A DNA stretch of 63,113 bases, taken from an uncultured Mucilaginibacter sp. (GTDB lineage Bacteria; Bacteroidota; Bacteroidia; Sphingobacteriales; Sphingobacteriaceae). The stretch lies in the NCBI RefSeq assembly GCF_946481715.1, contig NZ_CAMLOV010000007.1, positions 1 to 63,113 on the forward strand, given 5' to 3'. Of this stretch, positions 36,081 through 45,528 are shown one piece after another (positions within the stretch are counted from its first letter, which is position 1; every line of letters starts with the position of its first letter). The translations under genes were made by a program, and so were the position numbers. The notes beneath the pieces are model-generated. The model was given only the letters and a program-made list of their open reading frames with translations, was not told where the DNA came from and searched no databases.

Positions 36081-38918
36081 TTACCTGCGTTTTGACGGAC
36101 GGGCTAAGCCCTTTTGTGACGCAAACGCTTTCGGCTGTGGCTGTGGCTGTTGCACAACTTTCAGAAGCGTTATTTGCGATGTGAGGTTTGGGTTTTCATT
36201 CCAATTAAACTCACTCACATATAAGTTACCGTTAATTACGTCTTCGGTAAGATCTAATGGGTTGGCAAAACCAACCATCCCAATCAAACCGTAGTTGCCT
36301 GAGCCACTCGCAGAACGTACGATGTCATATCCCCCATCATTCTGGGGTTTTAAGTTTCCAGTTTTGTTGATTACACCTGGTTCCAGCACCATAATGTCGC
36401 CGCCGCCGCTGAAACGGCATACCAGTAATTTACCTTTAAGTGCGCCGTTAAAGGCTCTGTTTTTATATTCAATCACGCCGTTTGGCGATTTGTTGTAACC
36501 AAAGTCAAACGCGGCCCCACGGTAATTTTTATCGGGCTTAACCGATGACTGATACATTGGGTTGTCTGCATACCCACGGTTTATCACATACTCGCCACGC
36601 AAAGGGTTTGGATGGCCATAATAGCCAACGCCCCGGTTTGGGTTTACCCTGAATAGCCAGTCGTGCTGCACCGGTACATTTTCTGTAGCCAAAACCGCAC
36701 GGCCGCTATAATAAGTTCCATCCGGGCGCTTAGTTTTTTGGATTGCGGCAGGCGAGTTGCCCCCGCCACCCGATCCGTTAGCTGGGATATACAACTGCCC
36801 ATTGGTATGCCAAACCATATCATACGCGTTGCGGATGCCCGATGCATAAATGGTTAAGGGCGAATTAAGCGCATATGGATTATACTTGCCGTCGCTAAGT
36901 TTTATATTAGAGGCCGGCGCATTGTTTATAAGGTTTTGATTATCGCTGGTCTTTACATCCAGCGGCAATTTCACCTTATTAAGTTTGTCGATATCCAGCC
37001 GAAGAATCGCTCCGGAAAGCAATGTTTCCTCGCGTTGCCAACCCTTATCATAATTTCCTGCCGAGCTATTGCTGCCCTGCGAAATGTAAAGGGCACCGTC
37101 CGGTCCAAAAGCCATACTGTTTACCATATGGTCTCTTGTAGACCGCGGCAGGTTAACAATTATCTGTTCCTCGTCTTGCAAGTTAACACCACTAAGCCTC
37201 GATATTTTACCATCGAATGCGGGGGCGGCGTTCATTTCGGCCGACGAATACGAAACCCAGGCGATTAAATTTTCGGAAGTAGAGTTTGGGTCAAAAGTTA
37301 ACCCAATAGCTGTTGACTCCCCTCTCTTTTTAACCAATGTATTTATTGCCTGCATGCGGTTCAGCATGCCGCTTTGGTGGTCTACATTAAAACGCTCTAT
37401 ACCACCATTTATCTTTAGTGCATAAAACTTGCCATCGGGCCCAAATAGCAACGAGGTGTACTTCTTATTTTGAGTGCCCGGTACTGATATTTTGGTAAAT
37501 TCCGCTTTAATAATATTGCTGGAATCTACCGGTGCCAATGCAGTTGAAAAGGTAGATTGAAATGGCACGAAGTGTGTGCCGTTATAGGTTTTTACGCCAT
37601 CGGTGATTATAAACTTATAGTTGGTATACGGTTCCAGCGGTTGCGATGGCGTAAAACTGATAGCATCTCCTCCACCCGTGCCTTGCACATTACCCGGCAC
37701 ACTTACTTCTTTGCCGTTATCCAACCTTAAAAGTTTAACCGTTTTGTTGGTGATAGTTGCATTATTTGCACCTCCTTTAAAACCTTTTACCTCAGGGATG
37801 GAAAGGTTATTGGCAGCAATTGTTACATTGGTGGTAATAACCGACCCGTTTACCGGGTTGGCAGCCACTACGTACGGCCGTTTATCATCAACCACTCTTA
37901 ATGATATGTCTATGCTTGTTGGCACGTAGCCTGCAGATGATACCTCTATGCGTGCTCTGTAGTCGCCTACCGGGAGGTTACGTGCCGCCGAATAATCGAT
38001 GTAAACAGAATCATTGTCGTTTTCCAATACATTAAGTACCATCCATTCGTTAATGCGATTAGGGTATTTAGCTGTTATGCTGTAAACGAGCTTCTGCTGC
38101 GCCGAATTATTGATTTTTAAACCCGCCGTATGTTTAGTATAATCCTGTTTTTCGATTAGTAAGTTTTGCTGTGATGAGGACAGGTACAAATAAGGGTTTA
38201 GACTAATTGGCACAACACTTACATAGCATAATTTGGTATTGGTTCCTCCGTTGGCATCGACAGTGAGCAATCCGTCTGTTACTGTTACCGTAACAGTAGC
38301 TTCTCTAAATCTGCCCGGACTTCGCAACTTACCTATTGGCACAAAGTTAGAAATGGCTTTAACGCCTTCTATGTTGATGCAGTCTACCTGTTTCGCCTTC
38401 GTAACTGCACCATCCCCGGCAGCAACGGTAACTTTGTATACACCATTTAGTACTTTCAATTCCCAATACCCGCTGGCTTTTACGCCATCAAATGTCCCAT
38501 ACCTTAATGCGCTGATATCGTTGGCCTGCATATGCACAAAGGTTGACAGCAAAACATCTTCAGGTTCTATCCGTGCGCGGCCGTTGCCTTGTAAACTTAT
38601 TGGTTCTCTACTTTCGGTGCTTTTCCACCCAAATGTTAACCCCAGTCCCTCGTAAGTACCTGGATGTTCCGAAAAAGGTTCTCCTGTATCTTTTAACCAG
38701 CCCGGAGGCGCCTGTGTATTGCTATCCTGAAAATTTATTCTGATGGGCTCTATCTGCGGTGTTGACGACAGATTGAAAATATCTATAGTTTGAATATTAT
38801 CGTTATCGGTATTTTTTCCTTTAAATGCGTTACCATTAAAAAAAAGGAACGTAACTGTGACTATTATGAGAAGTGGAAAAAGCAGAAACTTTTTTAAAAA
38901 GTTAAAAGTAGATGTCAT
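36081..38918 (-). CDS. Secreted malectin-like/Ig/sorbosone-dehydrogenase-type propeller protein lacking a T9SS domain
   Basis: 945 residues. Signal peptide (LLFPLLIIVTVTFLFF), malectin-like domain (about 58-230), BACON-like and SbsA-like Ig domains (235-460) and a glucose/sorbosone dehydrogenase-type propeller (470-920) with RSTRDHMVNSMAFGPDGALY and a WHTNGQLYIPANGSGGGG loop. It is colinear with residues about 665-1520 of the 45529 product. That protein continues into an Ig and T9SS domain, whereas this one stops after a short Pro- and Arg-rich tail. It may therefore stay periplasmic or be exported with its operon partner. PQQ-dependent oxidase activity is possible but not shown. Confidence 0.85.
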   Translation of the reverse strand: MTSTFNFLKKFLLFPLLIIVTVTFLFFNGNAFKGKNTDNDNIQTIDIFNLSSTPQIEPIRINFQDSNTQAPPGWLKDTGEPFSEHPGTYEGLGLTFGWKSTESREPISLQGNGRARIEPEDVLLSTFVHMQANDISALRYGTFDGVKASGYWELKVLNGVYKVTVAAGDGAVTKAKQVDCINIEGVKAISNFVPIGKLRSPGRFREATVTVTVTDGLLTVDANGGTNTKLCYVSVVPISLNPYLYLSSSQQNLLIEKQDYTKHTAGLKINNSAQQKLVYSITAKYPNRINEWMVLNVLENDNDSVYIDYSAARNLPVGDYRARIEVSSAGYVPTSIDISLRVVDDKRPYVVAANPVNGSVITTNVTIAANNLSIPEVKGFKGGANNATITNKTVKLLRLDNGKEVSVPGNVQGTGGGDAISFTPSQPLEPYTNYKFIITDGVKTYNGTHFVPFQSTFSTALAPVDSSNIIKAEFTKISVPGTQNKKYTSLLFGPDGKFYALKINGGIERFNVDHQSGMLNRMQAINTLVKKRGESTAIGLTFDPNSTSENLIAWVSYSSAEMNAAPAFDGKISRLSGVNLQDEEQIIVNLPRSTRDHMVNSMAFGPDGALYISQGSNSSAGNYDKGWQREETLLSGAILRLDIDKLNKVKLPLDVKTSDNQNLINNAPASNIKLSDGKYNPYALNSPLTIYASGIRNAYDMVWHTNGQLYIPANGSGGGGNSPAAIQKTKRPDGTYYSGRAVLATENVPVQHDWLFRVNPNRGVGYYGHPNPLRGEYVINRGYADNPMYQSSVKPDKNYRGAAFDFGYNKSPNGVIEYKNRAFNGALKGKLLVCRFSGGGDIMVLEPGVINKTGNLKPQNDGGYDIVRSASGSGNYGLIGMVGFANPLDLTEDVINGNLYVSEFNWNENPNLTSQITLLKVVQQPQPQPKAFASQKGLARPSKRR

Positions 38919-38954
38919 AACAAATTAGAAAGTGTCTGGTAACGCCCCTTACAA

Positions 38955-38974
38955 AGCTTCGCCGTCTCGCTTAC
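38955..38974 (-). promoter_or_regulatory. Leader motif upstream of the giant-protein operon, shared with the Wza operon
   Basis: agcttcgccgtctcgcttac on the plus strand; differs from the 31971 copy only at the four central bases. It is 37 nt before the start at 38918 in the transcript. Confidence 0.45.
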
Positions 38975-39265
38975 AGCATACTGCATACAAGTAGTTGTTT
39001 ATTTGATACAATTTTAACTTATTTCGAGCCATTTTGGGCGTTTGCAAAAGGGTTTGTACGGTTTATGTGTAACAGTGAGAAAGGGTGTATAGTTATGGGC
39101 AGAGAACCGCGTTACGTGTAAACAACATGCAAACAAAAAGACTAAAATGACCACGATTTAGGCGCAGCGTCAAAATTTCAGCATTTTTCAATTTCCCAAC
39201 ACTTCACATATTGATATACAAGGCACCAACCTCAGCAATATCATGTCTGTTTTACATTAATTTAG

Positions 39266-39296
39266 TTGGATAAAATGTGTGGCTATTTACAATTTG
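39266..39296 (+). promoter_or_regulatory. Candidate Bacteroidota promoter for the NusG-like gene
   Basis: TTG at 39266-39268 and TACAATTTG at 39288-39296 with 19 bp between. This is near the Bacteroidota pattern TTG-N19-TAnnTTTG, with one extra base in the second box. Confidence 0.35.
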
Positions 39297-39336
39297 ACAA
39301 ACCAGCCTCACAGTTACAAATAAGTTGCGTATCCCT

Positions 39337-39843
39337 ATGAATAACGTTAATAATAATAACTGGATAGTACTTTACACCCGCTCTCGATGGGAGAAGAAGG
39401 TAGATCAGCTATTAAAAGAACAAAACATAACATCGTATTGCCCACTGGTAAAAACGAGCAAACAATGGGCAGACCGTAGCAAAACGGTAGAGGTACCGCT
39501 CTTCAATTCCTACTTGTTTGTGCGTGCCAACTTTACAGACCTTGAGAAAATTACACAAACCTCTGGTGTGGTAACCTACGTTACATTTTGTGGCAAGCCT
39601 GCAATAGTGCGGGATACTGAAATTGAAAACATTAGGACCATCGTAAAAAACTACTCCGATATAGAAGCCATACCTTTAGCTAATCTACAAATAGGCCACG
39701 AGGCTACGATAATAAACGGGCCGCTTTATAATCAGCGCGGAGAAATACAAGAGGTAAACGGAAAATCTGTAGTACTGGTAATTAAAAGCATGAATTGTGC
39801 TTTAACAGTGAAGATAGATCCAAAAGGACTAATTCCTTGTTAA
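39337..39843 (+). CDS. NusG-like (UpxY-type) transcription antiterminator
   Basis: 168 residues with the ATG at 39337; an in-frame TTG at 39325 is less likely. N-terminal NGN domain (about 8-105) with WIVLYTRSRWEKKVDQLL, TSYCPLVKTSKQWADRSK and VPLFNSYLFVRAN, then a KOW domain (about 112-168) with GHEATIINGPLYNQRGEI. UpxY proteins in Bacteroides bind polymerase at the leader of capsule operons and stop early termination. This one stands at the edge of the polysaccharide locus, divergent from the giant-protein operon, and 34 bp before an HTH gene that it probably shares a transcript with. Confidence 0.92.
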   Translation: MNNVNNNNWIVLYTRSRWEKKVDQLLKEQNITSYCPLVKTSKQWADRSKTVEVPLFNSYLFVRANFTDLEKITQTSGVVTYVTFCGKPAIVRDTEIENIRTIVKNYSDIEAIPLANLQIGHEATIINGPLYNQRGEIQEVNGKSVVLVIKSMNCALTVKIDPKGLIPC

Positions 39844-39876
39844 TTAAATTTATTTAAAGGTGTTAATCGCCCATAT

Positions 39877-40233
39877 ATGGACAAACATTACGGCCAAATA
39901 GTTGAACTAACCATCAGGAAACAAGGTTTCAGCATTAGTGAGTTGGCGCGACTTGCTAATATCAACAGAAAATGTGTTTACAACTGGTTTAACCAGAAAT
40001 ATCTTAAACCGGAGATAATTCATCGGGTAGGCGTTTTTATTAAGCACGATTTTTCGGTAGAATTTCCGGAGCTATTTACTACAGAAGACTTTTTGCCAGT
40101 AGAAAAGCTTAAGATAGGCTTTAGCCAGCCTTTTAATGAGCCAGAAAGCGAAAAAGTTTGGAAGGATCGGTACATAGACCTTTTGGAAAAATACAATCAA
40201 TTGCTATTAGAGCAATATGAAAGAAATATGTAA
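39877..40233 (+). CDS. Small HTH regulator, MDKHYG family
   Basis: 118 residues. The N-terminal HTH module runs MDKHYGQIVELTIRKQ, HTH about 15-42 (SISELARLANINRKCVYNWF), then KHDF and FPELFTTEDF near 60-75. A charged linker leads to the C-terminal helix VWKDRYIDLLEKYNQLL. Four more copies of the module occur in this window (7210, 41564, 53267, 53850). It follows the NusG-like gene by 34 bp. I know of no characterised member. DNA binding is inferred from the HTH; the C-terminal helix is a good candidate for dimerisation or partner binding. Confidence 0.82.
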   Translation: MDKHYGQIVELTIRKQGFSISELARLANINRKCVYNWFNQKYLKPEIIHRVGVFIKHDFSVEFPELFTTEDFLPVEKLKIGFSQPFNEPESEKVWKDRYIDLLEKYNQLLLEQYERNM

Positions 40234-40633
40234 CACGAAAAGTAAGCTATTTAAAACAAATAACTACCCCAATCATCCTTCTTTGACTTACTTAACGCAC
40301 CGCACTTAAACTTTTAGACGCTGCTTTATTATATAAGAACTGGTAGCGTCGTAAGCATACAGAGCGTAATCCACTGCCTATTCGCATTGTTCAAATCCTA
40401 AAAAGCAAACCCCAAATCAACCAATTAAAGTCGTAGACTATATCCTTGCCTATCCTGTTGCATTCCCAGTTCGCAGCGGCTTATTGAAGTTAAGAAATGC
40501 TCAACGATTTTCATAAATGAGTACGCTACCAAAAAAAAGGGCGTATAAAAAAGCAGACTGAACGATCGTTCAATCTGCTAAGCAATTAAATTTAATTTAC
40601 TATTAACTAACTTAAAATAAGATCATAACCGCC
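40234..40633. other. Intergenic region with no recognised gene
   Basis: 400 bp between convergent genes. Apart from the terminator at 40552-40579 I see nothing interpretable. Confidence 0.5.
40552..40579 (-). terminator. Rho-independent terminator of the small lipoprotein gene
   Basis: agcaga-c-tgaac / gttca-a-tctgct with a gatc loop; on the minus strand it is followed by TTTTTTATACG. It lies 54 bp after the stop at 40634. Confidence 0.85.
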
Positions 40634-41068
40634 TTAAGGGATCAGTACTTTTGCTGTCCAGGTTTCACCAACCTTTTTAACAGCTGTATTTCGGAAAATT
40701 TGTTTTTCTTCGCGGCTGTAAACATTTATAACTACGCTTTGATCAACATCAATTGGAGTGACATTTACTACCAAGTCGTAGTTACGTTGATATCTGATGT
40801 AATAAACCGCCTGGGATTTTTCCACATCTATCTCGCTCAAGGTAGTACCGGTACCATAGCTTACATGACATTTGCCTGCGCATTCAACAGTTAGTTTTGC
40901 GTAGCCATAATCCCTGTCGGTGTTTACCGCATTTTTGTTCTTTTTACACCCTGTGCCAAGTAGTAATACTACTGAAAACAGCAGCAGACATTTGAAAGCT
41001 ATAGACTGGATGAACTTCGCTGATCTGTTTATGCAAAGTGAATTTAAATTGTTTCCTGAATTTTTCAT
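40634..41068 (-). CDS. Small lipoprotein of unknown function
   Basis: About 144 residues from the ATG at 41068. A longer frame from 41347 exists, but its first 93 residues look random and would bury the signal. The signal ends with the lipobox LLGTGC followed by KK. The mature part of about 105 residues is beta-rich and has a pair of cysteines (ECAGKCHVSYG). Similar small lipoproteins are widespread in Sphingobacteriaceae; I do not know their role. It is monocistronic, with a clear terminator. Confidence 0.72.
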   Translation of the reverse strand: MKNSGNNLNSLCINRSAKFIQSIAFKCLLLFSVVLLLGTGCKKNKNAVNTDRDYGYAKLTVECAGKCHVSYGTGTTLSEIDVEKSQAVYYIRYQRNYDLVVNVTPIDVDQSVVINVYSREEKQIFRNTAVKKVGETWTAKVLIP

Positions 41069-41563
41069 TTGATAATTTTTCATAAAAGTAGGCCATACAT
41101 TCGGCAAAAAACTCTTTATCCCAAGAGTGTATAACAGGTTGTGAAATAATGTAAAATTGTGTCGCGAAACGGGAAACATTGCGCGTTTGGTCACTAAAAA
41201 ATCGTAAACAGAGATAAAAAAGCATGCTGTAATACTAATAGTGTAATAAGACCATGTGAGCCAAACATGTGCAATCCGCGTTTTATAATGAGAAATTTGG
41301 CTTGTATTAAGTAATCGGAAATGACTACCAACCAATTGATTTATCAAATAACGATTCCGTTAACCTCGTAGGCTTGTCATTTTAATATCCGAAATGTCAA
41401 AATTCTGCAATAATGACGAGTCACAAAGCCGTCCGGCAAAAAAAAACGTATTTATTTGTTAGACACACCGTACAAATACGGCGATGTATTTTTCCAGATT
41501 GATAAATTTACCGTTTAATGGCGGGTAAGTGTGTGCTACGGATGTGACTATTAAAAGAATGTT
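41069..41563. other. Divergent intergenic region
   Basis: 495 bp between the lipoprotein start and the next HTH gene. ORFs reading into it (from 41347 and 41225) have no protein-like composition. It presumably holds promoters for both genes; no clear box or repeat was found. Confidence 0.4.
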
Positions 41564-41911
41564 ATGGAAAAACATTACGGACAAATTGTTGAGTATAGGG
41601 TAAGAAAAAATGGCCATAGTATAAGTGACCTCGCCAAAGCCCTACAGGTAAACCGCAGATCGATATATAACTGGTTTAATCAGCGCCACCTAAAAAAAGA
41701 TGTTATACTATCTATTGGCTGCGTATTACGCCACGATTTCACGGAAGAAATTCCGGAAATGTTCTCACCCGAAGATTTTAATTGCTGCCTTTATTCACCT
41801 GTAAAAGATGAGAAAGGAGCAGCCGAGAGCCAGGCAGAAAATGAACGCTATAAAAATAAGTATGTGGCACTGTTAGAGCAGTATAATCAGTTACTTATAG
41901 ATTCTTTATAA
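41564..41911 (+). CDS. Small HTH regulator, MEKHYG family
   Basis: 115 residues. MEKHYGQIVEYRVRKNG, HTH about 15-42 (SISDLAKALQVNRRSIYNWF), LRHDF and IPEMFSPEDF, then a charged linker and the C-terminal helix RYKNKYVALLEQYNQLL. It is the closest of the five to those at 53267 and 53850. It precedes the membrane protein at 42011 by about 100 bp on the same strand and may regulate it. Confidence 0.82.
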   Translation: MEKHYGQIVEYRVRKNGHSISDLAKALQVNRRSIYNWFNQRHLKKDVILSIGCVLRHDFTEEIPEMFSPEDFNCCLYSPVKDEKGAAESQAENERYKNKYVALLEQYNQLLIDSL

Positions 41912-42010
41912 AGGCGCTTTAGTCCGCATAGTAAGTATAACTGCACACTCTTACACATATTAGGTACAAAACTTTATATTTCTCCGCTAAAAAGCAATAT
42001 TAGCTTAGTT

Positions 42011-43513
42011 TTGGATGTGTTACCTGCGGGTACGCTACTATTAATCTTATCCATCATGCCGCTACTTGCTTCAGTTCATAATCGGGTCATTTTTCAATTT
42101 GTTTTCCTGGTCATTAGTGTTTTCTTTTCCGTTACACTAGCTGTAGCTGTACCGCTCGAAAAAGACGAAGTCGGCGCCTTGATGAACTTATACTTGCCGT
42201 TCTTAACCGGTGCAGCCAGTTTCATTATTTACGGACTGATTATACTCGTCAGCAAAAAAGCAAATGTCCGGCTAATCGGTTTAACGATGGGTATTTGTTT
42301 GAATATTACCATCGGGATTATCCTGAATTTCAGCTTCGATAGTTTTAATGAAGGTTTATCATCCGGATTATTATTTAATTCAAAACCGACAAATAGTGAC
42401 GGGCTGACCAGGCAAAGCTTAGAGATTAACAACGTGGACGGTTTCCCAGCCGCAAACAGGGCTGTGTTTTCTTATGCTTATAACCCAGGGTTACTTGTTA
42501 ACCATGTTAAAGAGGAAAACCCTATCATAAATCACGATATTTCTAAGTTAAGGATCAAAAACAAGGAGAAAAAAAGCGTTACCATAAATAAAGCGAACTT
42601 TTCAGCTAAAGGATTATGGAGCGTATCTTTGGCCGACGGAACAAGAAACTTCCCGTTCACCTTATCGCCTGGCGACTCTGTAGATTTGAATATAATTTTC
42701 ACCGCCAAGGCACTTAACCAACGGGTTGAATCTTTTTGGTGGAAAGCAGCTTTGAAATTTCAGCACTTAGCTGTTGGAATTGGCCGCAATTTTAATTACC
42801 AGCTTCCGTATGGAAGCACATGCGCTAACATTAATGGACAGCTAGAGTTACAGACGGACGATAAAAACGCGGTATTAAAGCCGATTCAATTAACAGGAAT
42901 ATGGGAATATAAGTACGAAAATGACTGGGAGCCAGGGTTGCAAAGGATATTGAACTCTCTTAACTTTAAAACTAAAGTGGGCTTTACTTATTTCGACAAT
43001 GGGTTGCATGGGGAAAGCACCATCAATCATTCTGATGAAATAGTTGCCAACTATTTTGAAGTAGCTAATGCAAGCAAACCTGTTAAGATCCGGAAAATTG
43101 CTTCCTATCATGGCTGTTGCACCATTGAAGATTCGGATACGTTAGCTATTTATGATCTCAATAAGCAGCTAACAAGACCACTGCAATATACGAATAAATA
43201 CAGCGGGCAAATGTTGCTGCCCGCCGCATCCGAACTGCCCGATTCAAAGCATTTGGTAACCCTTTCAGGCCCCTTTGCTGTAAAGATCGGGTTGAGTTAT
43301 ACCGACAGGTCAAGGAATCACGGTAAAAAAATTGGCATAAGAGTTTGGAAAGCAATTGACGAACACGGCAAAGTAATCAGTAATGCCTATATATTAGGCA
43401 GCGACTATTTAGGTAAAAAAGGGACTAATTACGACTATCAGGATAACGTATACTTCATCGAAAACATTAAGCTTTATAATAAAGCAACTAACCGTTTAAT
43501 AGCTCAGAAGTAA
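42011..43513 (+). CDS. Membrane-tethered protein with the YHGCC module shared with the giant protein at 32173
   Basis: 500 residues from TTG (42011), or 485 from the ATG at 42056. The start is uncertain. Three or four membrane helices occupy about residues 5-115. The outside part (about 140-490) aligns with residues about 578-900 of the 32173 product: DGFPAANRAVFS versus DAFPSNERLVFS, SYHGCC versus AYHGCC, and a closing NYDYQDNVYFIEN versus NYDYQDNIYYIEN. It lacks a T9SS domain, so the same module is here fixed to the inner membrane rather than secreted. Function unknown. Confidence 0.75.
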   Translation: MDVLPAGTLLLILSIMPLLASVHNRVIFQFVFLVISVFFSVTLAVAVPLEKDEVGALMNLYLPFLTGAASFIIYGLIILVSKKANVRLIGLTMGICLNITIGIILNFSFDSFNEGLSSGLLFNSKPTNSDGLTRQSLEINNVDGFPAANRAVFSYAYNPGLLVNHVKEENPIINHDISKLRIKNKEKKSVTINKANFSAKGLWSVSLADGTRNFPFTLSPGDSVDLNIIFTAKALNQRVESFWWKAALKFQHLAVGIGRNFNYQLPYGSTCANINGQLELQTDDKNAVLKPIQLTGIWEYKYENDWEPGLQRILNSLNFKTKVGFTYFDNGLHGESTINHSDEIVANYFEVANASKPVKIRKIASYHGCCTIEDSDTLAIYDLNKQLTRPLQYTNKYSGQMLLPAASELPDSKHLVTLSGPFAVKIGLSYTDRSRNHGKKIGIRVWKAIDEHGKVISNAYILGSDYLGKKGTNYDYQDNVYFIENIKLYNKATNRLIAQK

Positions 43514-43641
43514 TCACTTGCTCAACCTGGCGCGTATTTTACATAATTGGGACAACCGTCTTACGGAAAAGAATGGACTTGCATTTCTTGTTATTTTTAT
43601 CAGGATATTTAAAATACATCGATCAACAGAAATAACAGCAA

Positions 43642-45246
43642 ATGAAGAAATCCTACGCGCCTAAATTATTAATTGCTTTAGCTGTTGCCTCTTCTGCTCT
43701 GCTGCATGGCTGCAAGAAAAACGCAGAACAACTTTCTACCATGAACAAAGAGGTTCTGATGACTGCCAAAACATCAGTATTCGCTACCCAAAGCGAAGAT
43801 TTTAGCGAAATAAGCTGGGGTAATGCTAAAAGCCAACCAACACCAACCCATGAAATAAATGGCGAAGCGGTAAATAACAAATTGTACATATTTGGCGGGC
43901 ACGATTATATCAAACGCCCCAACGTTTGGAGCCAAACCAAGCGCTCCTATGTTTACGATCCTTCTACTAATACCTGGTCGACTATTGCAGATTTGCCTCA
44001 TTTACCAAACGGCGCCAACTTTGGCGGGGTGACCAATGAGGGACTTACCAACGATGGCACTTTTATTTACTTTGCCGGTGGCTACATTTGTAACGCGAAT
44101 GGCACTGGCCAGGTATTTGGCACAAAACAGGTGTGGAAATATAGTACAATAACTAATACTTATGAACAACTGCCCGATCTGCCCCGCGCCCTGGGAGTTG
44201 GCCAGTTAAAGTATTTGAACGGCAAACTTCATTTTATGGGTGGAGCAGACCTATCGCGTAACGATGTATCTGCCCATTACGTGTTAGACTTGGGTAACTT
44301 AACAATTGGCTGGAAAACCGCAGCGCCATTGTTAGTGGCTGTAAACCAGGCAGGCAGCGCTGTTTTTGGAGGGAAAATTTATGTTGTGGGTGGTGCACGC
44401 GGTCATGACGCTGCCGGAGTAGGGCAAAAAACTTTGCAGGTATATGACGAAACCACTAATAAATGGCAAAAATTGGCAGATATGCCAACCGCCCGCGATC
44501 ATATTGCATCGTCAGTAACTGTTGTGGGCAACCGCATTATTGTGCTTGGTGGCGAAAGCTCATATAACGTAACTTCTAAATTAGTATCTGCTTATAACCC
44601 GTCTGCCAACACATGGGTGGAGCTTACTCAAATGCCAGCTGCCAGATCTGGTGGCGTAGCAGCTCTGCTAAACAATAACCTATACTATTCGGGCGGCAAT
44701 TTCTCCGCCAACAACTATAAGGGCGCCCCGGTGTTATCAGGCACATCGGTAGTATTAACTCCTACAGACGACGCGTATGTGAGAGATGGTGCCTACTCCA
44801 TAACTAATTATGGCCGAGATACCACACTTAATATAAAGAGTTCCTCTACAAGCGGCTACACAAGGTCGGTGTACCTTAAATTTTCATTAGCGAGCGTTGC
44901 AGCCGTATCATCGGCAAAGCTTCGCATTTATGGTTACAATGCCGATAATGCTAATACCGTAGAAATTTCTTGCTTTGGCGTGCAGGGTAACGATTGGGCC
45001 GAAAATATTATCACCTCGAAAAATGCTCCTGCAACACAACAACCTGTTTTAAGCTTGGGAAAACCAGATAACCAGCCAAAATACATCGAGTTTGATGTGA
45101 CCGGTTACCTACAAAACCAGTTAGCCGCTAATTCAGGTTTGGTTAGCCTTCAACTTAAAGATGCAGCAATTAAAAATACCACCATCCTATTTAATAGTAA
45201 AGAGGCATCTGCAAACAAACCGCAACTAATTTTAACAAGCAATTAA
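43642..45246 (+). CDS. Kelch-repeat lipoprotein with C-terminal DNRLRE/CBM96-like domain
   Basis: 534 residues with lipobox LLHGC followed by KK. Residues about 50-370 are kelch blades of a galactose-oxidase-type propeller, with repeated GG-x-Y/I strings such as KIYVVGGARGHD and RIIVLGGESSYN. The C-terminal 160 residues (DDAYVRDGAY, SVYLKFSL, YIEFDVTGYL) are a DNRLRE-type beta-sandwich, a family with alginate-binding members (CBM96). Probably a surface glycan-binding protein. It is in line with 42011 and 45529 on the same strand. Confidence 0.87.
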   Translation: MKKSYAPKLLIALAVASSALLHGCKKNAEQLSTMNKEVLMTAKTSVFATQSEDFSEISWGNAKSQPTPTHEINGEAVNNKLYIFGGHDYIKRPNVWSQTKRSYVYDPSTNTWSTIADLPHLPNGANFGGVTNEGLTNDGTFIYFAGGYICNANGTGQVFGTKQVWKYSTITNTYEQLPDLPRALGVGQLKYLNGKLHFMGGADLSRNDVSAHYVLDLGNLTIGWKTAAPLLVAVNQAGSAVFGGKIYVVGGARGHDAAGVGQKTLQVYDETTNKWQKLADMPTARDHIASSVTVVGNRIIVLGGESSYNVTSKLVSAYNPSANTWVELTQMPAARSGGVAALLNNNLYYSGGNFSANNYKGAPVLSGTSVVLTPTDDAYVRDGAYSITNYGRDTTLNIKSSSTSGYTRSVYLKFSLASVAAVSSAKLRIYGYNADNANTVEISCFGVQGNDWAENIITSKNAPATQQPVLSLGKPDNQPKYIEFDVTGYLQNQLAANSGLVSLQLKDAAIKNTTILFNSKEASANKPQLILTSN

Positions 45247-45482
45247 AGATATTGTTCTAAGCATTTAATATTTACATGGTGCACATAATCAACATTGGTT
45301 TCGCTATAAATACACATATTTATACATAAGCAGAACGAGTGCAGTAATCATCCATCAGTACCCATAAAATACGTTTAAAATTGTACAAAATGATGAATTG
45401 ATTAAATGTATAACGCTACAAGCAAGAAAGTTACCCCTCCTTTCAAACTATAAGCTGATCATAGAAATCTACAATTAATTTA

Positions 45483-45512
45483 CGCAGAGATAACAGTCAT
45501 TCTATTTCTGCG
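45483..45512 (+). promoter_or_regulatory. Leader hairpin just before the 1752-residue protein gene
   Basis: cgcaga (45483-45488) / tctgcg (45507-45512), ending 16 nt before the ATG at 45529. The long loop makes it modest evidence for translational control. Confidence 0.25.
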
Positions 45513-45528
45513 CTTTGCTTAATTTGAC

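Larger units (their letters stand above)
38919..39336. other. Divergent intergenic region between the giant-protein operon and the NusG-like gene
   Basis: 418 bp with the leader motif at 38955-38974 and a candidate promoter for the plus-strand gene at 39266-39296. It contains no credible ORF. The position between a NusG paralogue and a polysaccharide-linked operon makes it a likely control region. Confidence 0.5.

Noticed and set aside
41069..41347. N-terminal extension of the small lipoprotein to 41347
   Set aside because: The first 93 residues look non-coding, and a clean lipoprotein signal starts after the ATG at 41068.
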